From contig JAZBRI010000011.1 in assembly GCA_036874045.1 (NCBI GenBank), positions 10,593,501-10,657,500 of the forward strand: a stretch of DNA of 64,000 bases, given 5' to 3'. This DNA comes from Cymodocea nodosa. Taxonomy: Eukaryota > Streptophyta > Magnoliopsida > Alismatales > Cymodoceaceae. The notes under the pieces were generated by a model. The model was not told the DNA's origin and made no database searches. It saw nothing but the letters and a program-made list of their open reading frames with translations. Of the stretch, positions 22,681 to 34,150 are shown piece after piece (within the stretch, counting starts at the first letter, position 1; every line of letters starts with the position of its first letter). The translations under genes were made by a program, and so were the position numbers.

Positions 22681-23180
22681 ATCTCCCTCTTTTTGATGAT
22701 GACAAAACCATATTAAATCAATTATGAAATATGTTTAACTCAACAAAGCACCTTCGTTGGGTTAACTTTTAATTCAACAAACTTGTTTGTTGACTTAAGT
22801 TCACTTAAGCTTATTTCTATTGTTTGTGTAAATTTTACCTCTCAGAACTAAAACTCTCAGATGTCAATAATTATATAAGTATCAATTTTCTAATTATCAT
22901 CTGTCAGATTACAATAACCATTTAAATAGCATCTCCTTTTATAATATATATATGCAATTAAGATCATAATCATCTTTTATAATATTTCTCCCCCTTTTTG
23001 TCATTAATCAAAAAGATAATTATAGAGAATATATATATATATATAAGAGATATAATTACAACAACTCTTTCTGTAAACAAGAATAATAATTGAAGACATT
23101 TACAGAAAAATGTATTGTTCAATCAAATCAAACAAGTAATACAAACATTACATTTTGTATTTAGAAACAAACAAAAACAG
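22681..23180 (-). other. Copia 3' noncoding region with polypurine tract
   Basis: On the minus strand AAAAAGAGGGAGAT ends right at the LTR start. CATCATCAAAA before the tract is the inverted complement of TTTTGATGATG just inside the LTR, a potential hairpin across the LTR boundary; in this copy the inside arm is GTTTTGATGATG. Further upstream is a TTTTTGTCATTA segment, an AT dinucleotide run (23028-23044) and otherwise featureless AT-rich DNA. Confidence 0.65.
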
Positions 23181-24320
23181 TTATCGACCCCTCCTAAGTA
23201 TATCACTTATAGCATTACATATTTTATCTCCTAGATGCCTAATATCATTTCTGATGTCTTTAAGCACTACATCTAAGTCAGGAGGTAGCTGGGTTTGCTG
23301 TTCTGCTTGAACTAAATAACTTTGTTGTTGTTGTTGTATATGGTCTGTATTAGGTTGTTGTTGTTGTCGTTGAGGTTTATGCATGGCCTAGAATTTTTGC
23401 AAATCTTTGACACTAAATGCTCTCATGCCTTTAGTTTCAGAGGGCCAGTTAGATAAAGTCAATTGGCTTGCAAGGATTCTACATATAGCATCACCATAAA
23501 ATAACTTTGAACTCATATGCTGTAGTTGAGACATAAAAACATCAAACCAATTTATTTGAATTCTATTCAGCAGGCCATAAGTTGCATATAAACAGCTTCT
23601 ACTAACTTCCAAATTGTGTCCAACTCTCTGAAATAAATTTGCATGCAATATATTTGCAATAAACCTTGCCTCTGCATTTAGGTTTTCCATTAATCTCATT
23701 TCAGAATATACATCTGGAATTTTTGATAAAGACTGAATGTTCCATTCCAGTTGTCTTATTATGTCAAATCTGTTGGTAACAACAACACCTTCATTCTTTA
23801 ATCCTAAAACTTCAAAAATTAACTCAGGAGACAACATAAACTCTTGTTCATTTATTTGAGTTTTCAAAAAATTTCCATTCTCGACCAGATTGCTATAAAA
23901 AGCTGCAATAAGCTCTGTGTATTGCTTCCATTTCGTTCCTACTAGCAAGAATTTAATGAGGCCTTGAAACTCAAACAAATATCTTATTTCCATCAAATTT
24001 CTGAATTTTATTGGACGAGCATGCAGAATCTAACATGTAATCAGATTATTGTATTTCTGCAATGCTTCTTCAGATCTAAAATGAATTGCATTACCTTGAA
24101 TTTTTAATATTGTACACAAAGAAGGTGATACCTGAAGCTGTGATTCAGAGTTTAATTCATCTTCAGGAACCTCTTCTTCAAAATGAATGTCATGTTATTC
24201 CTCTTCCAAAATATTATCTTGAAGCTGCTTAGGTAAGCTTGATTCTTCAGCTTCAACAGTGTTAGGAACATTGTCAATATGCTCAACATTCATCTGTTCA
24301 GTCTCTATAGAATATTCAGA
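23181..24320 (-). pseudogene. Copia downstream ORF (putative plant transposon protein), copy 1
   Basis: Read on the minus strand from about 24320, an acidic lead (PNTVEAEESSLPKQLQDN, then EEEVPEDELNSE) is followed by IHFRSEEALQKY, MEIRYLFEFQGLIKF, ELIFEVLGLKNEG, EARFIANILHANLFQRVGH, LYATYGLLNRIQINWFDVFM, KLFYGDAICRILASQ and a tail with QQQQQ runs. An internal frame of 202 codons (23388-23996) is intact; a TAG (at about 23394-23396) separates it from the Gln-rich tail and two more stops lie upstream. The same domain order occurs after pol in gypsy A and B and in copia E. I recall it as the domain called putative plant transposon protein; function is unknown. The 5' end is cut at 24320. Confidence 0.8.
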
Positions 24321-25290
24321 GTAGTTCAATCAGCTATGAATATCTGAATATGGAAGAAACTACTAGAATTCCACCCAATACACTAGAAGGAATAGATCAT
24401 ATTATGGGGATAGATGAAGGATTAATTATTTACAGAATCAAACCAAGGTATGCAATTCTATTACCTGATATTTTAATTAGAAATCCTATTACAAGAGAAG
24501 AATGGAATATAGGAAGGCCTAATAGATTTGAAGTACCAACTGAAAATTGTAGGTCAGCTTTAACATTTTCTGATAAAAATTCGACCATTCCTAAAAGATT
24601 GTATTACTAGAGACCTACTAGAAATTGGGATGAGGATTAATGCTTAAGTATGTATGATTTTCTGAATAGATCTTGGACTAAAAATACTATGATATATCTA
24701 GGACAGAAAACTTTAATTAACAACATACATGTTATACTTGATGGATATATATATTTAGTGTTAGATATATCAATTTCATTTGGATCTGATTTATACATAG
24801 TAAGCATAGATAGTTATGATGATGACTTTATAGAAATATTGCCTATACCGAGTGATATAGCTAAACCACCGTCTTCAGAATATGATAAAATTCAATTAGG
24901 AATGTGGTATAATGAATATGATGATCCTACTTTATGTCTGATAAGATGGTGGGATGAATTGATGAAATTTCAAATATAGATTATGAAAGACCTAAATGAA
25001 TGGAAGTGGGAAGAGGAATATATTGAAATATAAGTAGAAATAGAAATAGCTACATTATCTTGGAACAGAAATGGATCCCTTTCTGCATTTCAATTTATTA
25101 ATGGTAATACACTTATATTTAGTATTGATAACATATTGTAAGTTTATAAGTTAAAAAGAAAAATAGACTGCATTAAAACATAATTAATAGCAAGAAGAAT
25201 TATGCCTAAAAAGTTTGCTTGGACTAACACATTTATTCCATTTGTTACTACTTTTCAATCATGTTCTTAAACTGTGATTCTGTACTTTTA
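24321..25290 (+). pseudogene. F-box-associated (FBA)-type domain gene in a Gyp-L 3' end, copy 1
   Basis: The start of this copy (NHEYL/MEETTRIPPN) aligns with the F-box gene copy at 63561-63995. Visible features are ILIRNPITREEWNIG, a match to the FBA motif of an NP.TGE core after a hydrophobic strand, then HVILDGYIYLVLDI, VSIDSYDDDFIEILPIP, LCLIRWWDELMKFQI-TAG-IMKDLNEWKW (Trp expected at the stop, as in the usual IWVMKDY..W), and LSAFQFINGNTLIFSID. TAG or TAA stops at 24608, 24638, 24977, 25031, 25139 and 25181 make it a pseudogene. The N-terminal F-box is missing in this copy. F-box proteins of this class select substrates for SCF ubiquitin ligases. It sits directly before a polypurine tract and LTR. 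Confidence 0.75.
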
Positions 25291-25555
25291 ATGTTGTGTG
25301 TAATCTGCATTTATTTTTAGAAAAGAAAGAAAAATTTTAGTTTTTGTTTTATTTTATAAAAAGAAAAAAAACAAAATATCAATCCAATTTGTTGGTATCT
25401 GTTCTAGGAAACCAACTAGCTTGCTTGTGAGCCACCAAAGGCATAGGAGCCTGGGTTCCATAGAAGACACTGAATTAACAATTTATGTTTTGTTGTAAGT
25501 GTTATTTTATTATATGTTTTGCTAAGGGACTAGCAAAATTTAAGTATGGGAGAAG
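25291..25555 (+). other. Gyp-L 3' end with polypurine tract
   Basis: This stretch is AT-rich, with TTTGCTAAGGGACTAGCAAA and then GTATGGGAGAAG (25544-25555) abutting the LTR start. The minus-strand element at the right edge has nearly the same ending (TTTGCTAAGGGATTAACAAA and GTATGGGGGAAG). The segment TTTGCTAAGGGACTAGCAAA is itself a short dyad. Confidence 0.75.
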
Positions 25556-27885
25556 TGTTTAGAATGAAAAAGTGCATAATATTAATGGTTAAATGATGGT
25601 TAATTGCATAATATTTAGCTTATCATATGAGAATTAAGCCATTATGTTATAATTGCACTATTATATGCTTTAATGAAGGAATCTGCATAATTTCAAGGAA
25701 TTAGCATTAATTAAGTACATTTCTAAACTGTCGGTAAGTTGCAAGTTTTTAATTCTTAAGTATCCGAATTTTCTGTTATTTCGGAGAGTTATATTGCATG
25801 TACTAGACAGTTATGTTTTAAATGCTTAAAGAATATTTTATTATTTCCTGAAGTACACATCTTGAAACGTTAATGCATGACTTAAGTGAATTTTCGGTAA
25901 GTTATCTGGTAACTATCCGAAACGCATCTAAGCATCGGATAGTAAGGTTTGCAAGTATCTGAAATATCTTTTTATCATAAAATTTACTAGGACACATGTT
26001 GTTATCTGAAAACCTGATCTAAGTGTAGTTTTATAGTATTAAGCATGATCTATTTTATTTGCATATATTTATATCATATACATGTGCATAGTAACAAGTC
26101 GTTGAGTTAGTGTTCTTTTTGTTGAAAGATCACGTGTCAACTCGTTGAGTTACAGGTTTAAAGGTATAAAAAAGTCATGTGAGAACTCATTGAGTTAGTG
26201 AGTAAAAACCGTAAGTTGTATATCTGAATTCGTTAAGTTAGAATTATGCACGTGTTGAATTTAAATGCTTTAGTATGTCATGTGAACTACACATGCATAA
26301 CTCGTTAAGTTAGCATAACTATATGCATTGAGTTAATTGAATATACACTAAGGTAACGCATTGTGTTAGCAAGCTTATAAGTTATTTCTTTATTGCACGT
26401 GTTTTATAGTTAAATCAACGAAGTAAGTCTGTTGAGTTATCTGTAACTCCACGGACCATTTATTTTCTAATACGCCACTGTAGTAGTTACAGAAACAAGA
26501 TATTCAAAGGAAAACCACGATTGCATGTATCACGCAGGAATTCACTCGTGGAATGAAGAAGAAATCACCATTGTTGATATGAATGAAGGAAATCTAACCG
26601 ATCATCTAAACAGAAGTAGTTACTATAGAAAGAAATATAAAAGAAGAGGAAAAAGACGAAGAAGTGTGTGTGTGCAGAGGTGGAGGACCGCGCTAACTAC
26701 AGTAAACGTCGGAACTTCCCTAAAGCTCCACACCACCACCAAAATCACCAACCATCGGACGTCTATAAGGATACTTTCCTGATGTCGGGTCGATTTCGAG
26801 CCAAACACGGTGACTGACAATCATTGTGAGGAGTGATCGCGTCGTAGGAAGGGAAGTCATTTTCACCAAGCATCGACTCAAATCTCAGGAGATCGTAAAG
26901 CTTCTAGCCTTAGTTTCGGGTTGATGCTAATATGCTAAAGAGGAGATCATCTTACAACTTTGGATTTGCGATTCTATAGGGAGAGGAGGCAGGATTGTAC
27001 GTGATTAAGTTTTCAGTGGTGTAATCACGTTGCATGTAGTGACAGAAGTTTTTACTATCGATAAAGATTTTTACATTTCACCTTTCATTCATCTTTAGGA
27101 GCATATCAAAACAAAAATACCAAAAACAACAAATTATCTGTGTTTACATTTAGTATTAGAGTGTTATATTATTTGTTTTATATCGTGATTAATGTTATCA
27201 TTATTAGTATTGTGAATGTTTTATGTTTGTTTGATTTAGAAAATAGAAAATAGTTTTATTGTTTACTGAAATTGATTCATTCCAAATACTTAAAGATTTT
27301 AATGGTTACTGTTTGAAATATTTGAATGTTAGTGTTGTTTAATGATAAATTTAATATTAACTAACATTAAAGAGCTTAATTGATGTTATTTACATTCTAT
27401 GGAACCGCCCAATGGTTGGCCGAATTCCTTTGTAAATAGTAGTATTTAACTAGAAAGATAGGCTTGTGGAGTTAACTTAAATCCACGAGGTTAGTCCATT
27501 GAGTTAGCCATAACTCAACGAACTAAGTCCGTTGTATTGAGTTAGTCATAACTCAATGAACTAAGTCCATTGTATTGAGTTAGCCATAACTCAACAAACT
27601 AAATCCGTTGTGTTAACTGTAACTCAATAGAGTGCTTACTGAATACATTTATACTCCAATATAAAAATCAGAACAGTACACAATTCTTACTCAATCTCTG
27701 TAGGATCAACCTATACTTGCACACAAATACAATATACACGGTGCATTTGCAGTTAAAATACAAATTGGAATTAATCTCTAATTTGTGTGAAAGGTTGTTT
27801 GTTTACTTCTTAAAGTAATTATTGATATAAGTATAAAGACAAATTAAACAAGTTTAAAAACAAAAGTTAACAAATCCAATACACT
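25556..27885 (+). mobile_element. Gyp-L 3' LTR, slightly truncated
   Basis: It starts TGTTTAGAATG at 25556 and reaches ACAAATCCAATACAC, some 60 bases short of the ACAAACA end, so it is almost complete (about 2.3 kb). A 43-base unit (CATAACTCAACGAACTAAGT with its GTTGAGTTAG partner) is present three times at about 27500-27610, which makes this LTR longer than others. Antisense frames at 26623-26820 are incidental. Confidence 0.8.
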
Positions 27886-28106
27886 TTTTGACTAAATCGA
27901 AACGTTAACTATCTGAAAGTTTAACTATCCAAAACTTAACTATCCGAAAACCTTATTTATCAGAAAGTTAACTATTTAGAATTTAAATGAAACTTTTTGA
28001 TAACTTGTCAACATTTAATTACATGACTATTATACTTAGAAAATATTATGTAGACTTATTTATAAACTTTAATAAAATATTCATCATCAAAACTAAATTC
28101 CTAATA
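27886..28106 (-). mobile_element. Cop-5 LTR fragment (minus strand)
   Basis: On the minus strand it begins TATTAGGAATTTAG...GATGATG at 28106 and matches 42795-43024. It contains four AACTATCCRAAA-type half dyads. It is cut on the left by the Gyp-L LTR. It is the 3' LTR start of the element whose downstream ORF follows. Confidence 0.75.
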
Positions 28107-29225
28107 ATCTCTCTTTTTGATGATGTCTAAACCTAATAAGTCAAATAATCTTTCTTCTCCCCCTTTTTGGCATTATAAAAAAAATAAACAATATGTAAGG
28201 AAGAAAATATGTTAAGTATATATTTTTCAAAAAGAAATTTTTAAACATGCATAACTTACTCTTGGATAAAAAATTTGTTTAAATAAAAAACTATTTTAAA
28301 CAAGAATTGTCGAAAACAAGTGTAAACATTGAATTTTGTAAACAGTTTAAATAATTTTTGGTAACAAATTACAATGAAAAAATCATGTAATACATAATTT
28401 GTTTATTTTCACAAACCTCTTTGTCTTCGAAAATATCCAACAAAGTATCTAAAATTTTCTATGCAATATCTGTACCTACTCTGTTCATTTGATCAATTAT
28501 TGCTTGATCTAAATCTAAATGTAAAGCTTGTGGTTGTTGCTGTAAGAAATCTGTATATCTATCTATATGTTGTGTGTATTCTATATGTTGTTGTTGTTCT
28601 GCTATAAACTGCTCTAACTGTTGTTGTTGCTCTAGTTGATTTTGCTGATCCTATTGTTGTTGTTGTTGTTGTCGAATCACAAGTGTATCTGTTTCCTGAT
28701 ATTTATGAAGTTCTTTTGTAGAGAAAGATTGTGACTTTAATTTTTTCTATGGCCAAGCTGTAATATCTATTTGACTTGCCACAAGTCTTAAAAGTGCATC
28801 ACCATAAAATAATTTATTCTGCAAATTTAAAATATGATAAATAAAAATATCATACCAATTTACCTATATATGGTTAATCAATGCGTAAGTCACATAAAGA
28901 CAATATCTGCCAACTTCTGCTCCATGTTCAAACCTCTGAAAAATTAAAGCATGCAATATTTTTTCAATAAATTATGTTTGGTCATTTAAATCATTTAATA
29001 ACCTCATTTGACTGTTGGCAATTGGACCTTTGGTTAAACTTTTGATGTCCCATCCCAGATGACATACCTATTTTCTTTTTGATAATTAACTCCATTTTTC
29101 AGTCCAAGTACTTGATAAAGTATTTCTAGACTTAAATATATATCTGATTCTTGTATATTTGAAACAAGAATATTATCTTCTATTGTTAAGTTTGAATAAA
29201 AACAACTTACAATGTTTGATAAAAA
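28107..29225 (-). pseudogene. Copia downstream ORF, copy 2 (broken)
   Basis: The order on the minus strand parallels 43025-44300: a region with conserved LDIYL-like residues, a FIAKILHA-like stretch, an N.YIQVN.YDIF-like stretch, KLFYGDAL.RLVASQ, a Trp-rich PWP motif, and a C-terminal run of Gln (about 28540-28680, CAA/CAG-rich). Many stops and frameshifts are present. Adjoining the LTR is TGATGTCATCATCAAAA-like sequence and AAAGAGAGATT in place of a clean polypurine tract. About 29,100-29,225 marks the N-terminal break. Confidence 0.7.
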
Positions 29226-29947
29226 GAGTAGACATTTGAGTGAGATGGAGTTGTAATTTTAATTTCAACAATATATGTCTATGAATTTGTGTTGTTTGTG
29301 TATTCCACGTGTTTTTCCTTTGTTATAATGTTGAATTCTTGTGTTGATTTCAATGTTCTTAAATTCTAAGTTTAGTTTGAGTTTTAGCCTTCTATGTGTT
29401 TGATTTTATGCTTCTTAGTGTGGATTCTTCTCAATTTTTGTCCCTCTAGCTCTAACATAGTTTAAACATTTTTTTACTTAACTCTAACTTCCTGATTTAC
29501 TTGGATTTGATTGTATATAGCTTGTACTTAGTAGATTAGAGTATACATAAATTTAGATGTATGGTTATAAGTCCATGTATGCTAGTTTTGTAGTAGAATT
29601 AGTAGTTTGATGTAGTATAATTTTATTTTCTATTTTTGTTGTGTAATAATTATTGTGTTGCATTCTCTTAAGTGATGAATAGAGGGGGACATGAATGAGG
29701 TTTCTCGTTACTGATTCAACTCTATATGAAGTCATTTCTAACATATACATGATTGTTAAGGTAAACATGTGATGAGAATGCATTTACACAAGGCATATCT
29801 ATAAACTCTAGTGAATTTTATGTTTAATTGCTGGTCCTTGTGGACTCAACCCGTTCTTGCATGCTTTCTATAATTAACTCCGTGCACTTGTGGTTATAAA
29901 TATTAAAACTTGATTGCGTGTTAATTTCTTAACATATAAACCATTAA
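29226..29947. other. Unassigned AT-rich stretch, LTR-like end
   Basis: No protein domain was found. Near 29825-29890 there is a GGTCCTTGTGGACTCAACCCG...TTCTTGCATGC...CCGTGCACTTGTGGTTA series, which looks like a diverged version of the Gyp-L GGATCGACCTGTACTTGCACAC...GTGCACTTGCAGTTA block. So this may be a diverged Athila-type LTR end. A 72-codon minus-strand frame (29565-29783) is not supported as a gene. Confidence 0.35.
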
Positions 29948-30289
29948 CAAGGAGCGTGTGATAGTAAATAATTAAGTTTTCAGTGGTGTAACCGCATCGC
30001 ATTTAGTAATAGGAGTTCTTATTGTCAATAAAGAATTTACCTTTCACCTTTCATTCATCTTCAAGAATATATCACAATAAGAACAAAACAAAAACTCATT
30101 ATCTGTTTTTGTGTTTATCAAACCTATGTTGTATTGTTTGTTTTGTATTGTCATTATTGTTAGTAATGTTAGTATTGTCAATATTGTTGAATGTTTTATG
30201 TTTATTTCATTCCAAAAAATAGAAAATCATATTATTGATTATTAAAACCAATTCGTACTCAATTTTGAAATCTTGATTAATATGGTTAT
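29948..30289 (+). mobile_element. Gyp-L LTR middle fragment
   Basis: It matches about 27000-27310: GTAAATAATTAAGTTTTCAGTGGTGTAA, ATTTACCTTTCACCTTTCATTCATC and TTCATTCCAAAAAATAGAAAATC. It breaks at 30290 where the gypsy B LTR starts, so gypsy B inserted into or beside an older LTR. Confidence 0.7.
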
Positions 30290-32248
30290 TGTTTAGAAAG
30301 AAAAAGTAGATAATATTAATGGTTAAATAATGGTTAATTGCATAATATTTAGCTTATCATATGAGAATTAAGTCATTATGTTATAATTGCACTATTATAT
30401 GCTTTAATGAAAGAATCTGCATAATTTCAAGGAATTAATGTTAATTAAGTACATTTTTGCACTGTTAGTGAGTTACAAGCTTTTTAATTCCTAAGTATCC
30501 AAATTATCTATTATTTTGGAGAATTACATTTCATGTACCAGACAGTTATGTTTTAAACGCTTAAAGAATATTTTATTATTTTCTAGAGTACACGTGTTGT
30601 AACCTTAATACATGAATTAAGTAGATTTTTGGTAAGATAGGTGCTAACTATCCGAAATATGTTTGAGCATCAGATAGTTAGGTTTGCAAGTATCCGAAAT
30701 ACCTTTTTATCATAAAACTGATTGAGGACACGTGTCGTGATTTGGAAACTTGACTTAAGTTATCTTTCGAAAGGTTAGGTGCTAACAATCCGAAATGCAT
30801 ATAAGTTTCAAATACCTATAGTTGTAACTATCCAAAACATTCGAACTTGTTAAGTTATTTCTTTATTGCACGTGTTTTAATAGTTAAGTCAACGAAGTAA
30901 GTCCATTGAGTTACACTAACTCCACAGACCAATTATTTTCTAACATGCCACTATAGCAATTGCAAAAACAAGAAATTCGAAGGAAAACCATGATTGCACG
31001 TATCACACAAGAATTCACTCGTGGAATGAAGAAGAAATCACCATCGTTGATATGAATGAAGTAAATCCATCCGATCATTTAAGCGAAAATAGTTACTACT
31101 AAAAGAAATATAAAAGAAGAGGAGAAAGACGAAGAAGGTGTGAGGTGGAAGACTACACAACTGCAGGAAGTATCAGAAGTTCCTTGAAGCTCTACAACAC
31201 CACCAAAATCACCAACCATCAGAGGTCTGTGAGGATACTTTCTGGATGTTGGGTCGATTCCGAGCCAAACACGGTGATTGACAACTACTATGAGGAGTGA
31301 TCGCATCGTAGGAAGGGAAGTCATTTTCACCAAGCGTTGGCTCATATCTCAGGAGATCATAAAGCTTTTTACCTTGGTTTCAGGTTAATGCCAATATGCT
31401 GAAGAGGAGATCAACTTACAAGTCTTGGTTCATAATTCTATAGGGAGAGGAGGCAAGATTGTAAGTGATTAAGTTTTCAATGGTATAATCGCATCGCATG
31501 TAGTGACAGAAGTTTTTACTATCGATAGAAATTTTTACATTTCACCTTTCACTCATCTTTAGGAACATATCAAAACAAAAATACCAAAAATAATATGTGT
31601 TTTCATTTAGTATTAAAATGTTATATTGTTTGTTTTGTATCGTAATTAATGTTATCATTGTCAATAGTGTGAATGTTTTATGTTTGTTTGATTCAAAAAA
31701 TAGAAATAGTTTTATAGATTATTGAAATTGATTCATACACAATACTAAAAATCTTAATGGTTATTATTGGAAATATCTAAATGTTAGTTTTGCTTAATGA
31801 CAAATCTCAGATTAACTAACATTAAAAAGCTTAATTGATGTTATTTATATTCTATGGAATCGCCCAATGGATGGCTGAATTCCTTTGTAGATAGCAATAT
31901 TTAACTAGAAAAGTAGGCTCGTGGAGTTAACTTAAGTCCACGAGTTTAGTTCGTTGAGTTAACCGTAACTCCACGAACTAAGTCTGTTGAGTTAACAGTA
32001 ACTTAATGAAGTGCTTAATTGAATACATATAAACTCTGGCATAAAAATTAAAATAGTACACAATTTTTACTCAATCTCTATAGGATCAACTTGTACTTGC
32101 ACACAAATACGATATATACTATGCACTTGTAGTTAAAAATATAAATTGGACTTAATATCTGATTTGTGCGAAAAATTGTTTATTTACTTCTAAAAGAATT
32201 TATTAATATAAGCATAAAAACAAATCAAACAAGTTTTCCAACCAACCA
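30290..32248 (+). mobile_element. Gypsy B 5' LTR
   Basis: It starts TGTTTAGAAAG and ends ACCAACCA, followed by AGTTTTT and the primer site, the same spacing as in gypsy A. It is about 1,959 bp long. It lacks the full ACTCGTTGAGTTA series present in the 25556 copy (jumping near 30830-30850), but keeps the ACTATCCGAAA dyads and the CGTTGAGTTA...TAACTCCACG pair near the end. An antisense frame (31079-31345) is incidental. Confidence 0.85.
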
Positions 32249-32255
32249 AGTTTTT

Positions 32256-32273
32256 TAGCGCCATTGTTGAAGA
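32256..32273 (+). promoter_or_regulatory. Primer-binding site, tRNA-Asp type (decayed)
   Basis: TAGCGCCATTGTTGAAGA aligns with the gypsy A site TGGCGCCGTTGCCAGGGA. That site matches the complement of the plant tRNA-Asp 3' end, typical of Athila-type elements. Most of the differences are transitions. Confidence 0.8.
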
Positions 32274-32355
32274 TTGAGAACCTAAGCAACTGTGAGTGTT
32301 GTTTTGTTTTAAGGTTAGAGGGAGTGTTGTGTGTTTTTATTATATAATTGAGAGT

Positions 32356-33400
32356 ATGGCATATGCTTATGCTCAAAGATTTCTGAAACCTGTAGTTAGC
32401 ATATGTGAATTCTATAATTTGAAAGGTCATGACATTTCTGATTGTTTGAAATTGAGATGATTGCAGATGGTTAGATCACATGAACAACAAATGAATTATA
32501 TTCAATATAATAGAACTGAGTATGAGAATCCTATAGTTTACCCAACTAATGGTCAACTTAGAACAAGTAATATGTTGAGAGACAATGAAGTTTGGAATAA
32601 GTATGACAGACTAAAGCATAGTTTAGAGCAAAACATGGACAAACTAGAACAATACATGTATCAGCAACAAGAAGTCAACCAATTAAATTATAAGGAAGAA
32701 TATTTAGAACTTAAAATTGATATCATATATGAAACGGAAAAAACCATAATGAAAATTGATCAAAAATTAAATGCAATAAGACTAGATGATCCAGAAAAAA
32801 AGCTAAAAGCATTAGATGAATTAACAATAAAATTTCAAGTTATGCAATAGGAAAACACAAATGAAAACTTTAAGGTTGAAGATTTGCATAATTTGCAAGA
32901 CATACAGACAAAAGAAAATACCAATGAAATAGTAGTTAAAGAATGTAAGTTAAAACTGAAAACAATAGAAAATCAAAATCAAGAAAATGAAATACAAGAA
33001 CATCATGAAAGTAATAAAAATTTGGAAGATGTATGTATAACATTAAGATTCGAAACCGATATACCACCAATAATTCAAAAAGAAAACAATATGAAGGTGG
33101 ATAAGAAAGAAATTCAAAATGATAATGAACATGTAATACCTAAAAACTTAGAAATCAATGGAGAAAAATCTGAATTTGAAAATAAGACTAAAAATGATCA
33201 AAAGAATAAAATGAAAGAAAAATAACCTTATAAATCATAATCATTAACACCCTATCTTGAAAGATTACAACAAACATTTCCTAAAAAATAAGAAAAAATT
33301 AGAGAAATTTTTGAAAAAGTACAAGTCAACATTCCTTTGTTAGACTTATTGCAGAAAATGCCACCTTGTGCTAAATTTCTTAAAAATTGGTGTACTAAGA
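32356..33400 (+). pseudogene. Gypsy B zinc-knuckle and linker ORF (no capsid domain)
   Basis: The ATG gives MAYAYAQRFLKPV and then CEF-Y-NLKGHDISDC, a CCHC knuckle whose second Cys has become Tyr. A charged, helix-prone linker follows (QQQEVNQLNYKEEYLELKID, then many Lys/Glu/Asn). It ends with the pre-protease KIREIFEKVQVNIPLLDLLQ and KMPPCAKFLKNWCTKKRE. Only about 80 bases separate the primer site from the ATG, so no capsid domain precedes the knuckle. Gypsy A has the same arrangement. TGA, TAG and TAA stops and a probable frameshift lie inside. Confidence 0.8.
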
Positions 33401-34150
33401 AAAGAGAGTGAAAAGTTTTAAGGAAAGTATTTTAGCTAAGCAAAATAGTTCCCTATTTATACCACAAATTCCTAAAAAGTTATCTAATCCAGTAATCCTT
33501 GTTATATCATGCACCATAGGAAATACGATTTTAGAGAGAACCTTAATAGATTTAGGTGCAGGTATAAATATTATACCTAGTGATATATTTGCATACTTAG
33601 GATTAGAAGGCTTAATCCCTACTAGGACTGTCATTCAATTAGTAGATAAAAGTATAAGATACCCTAGAGGAAAAATAGAAATATCCTAATTAAAATCAAG
33701 AACTTCATATACCCTATTAATATTGTGATTTTGGATTCCCAACAAATTAAGCATCAGAATCATGATACATCTTTAATTTTGGGAAGGCCATTTTTAGCAA
33801 CATCAAGGGCTGTTATAAATTGTAAAAATGGAGTGATGAAATTAGCATATGGTAATGAGGATACTCAATTAAATATTTTCAAACTAGAAAAAGTTTAAGG
33901 AGTTATAAATGTCCTTACATACTATAGACTTTTTAGAGGATGAAGGAGATATGCTAGATGATGTGATTTAAGAAGAATTAAATAAGCAATTAGATTTTGA
34001 AAATTTAGAAGTAAGTAAAAGCATAAATGTAGAAGGAGATCAAGAAGAGATTAATATTGAAAATGAAAATGTTAGATTAGGAGCTTTAGCTTCTAATGGT
34101 CAACATTAGATTTAAAACATTTACCCCCTAAATTAACCTATATATTTCTG
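33401..34150 (+). pseudogene. Gypsy B protease and linker
   Basis: The retropepsin core reads SCTIGNTILERTLIDLGAG with the catalytic Asp kept, then INIIPSDIFAYLGLEGL, VIQLVDKSIRYPRGKIE, a frameshift, IKIKNFIYPINIVILDSQQ and LGRPFLATSRAVINC. An acidic linker follows (HTIDFLEDEGD-like in another frame, then QEEINIENENVRLGALAS). It would cleave the polyprotein. It is broken by at least two frameshifts and several stops. Confidence 0.85.

Noticed and set aside
24650-24979. A viral 30K-type movement protein as identity for the orphan ORF before the Gyp-L LTR.
   Set aside because: The expected movement-protein signature is not seen, whereas the FBA motifs (NPITREEW, IMKD..EW) and the F-box in the other copy fit clearly.
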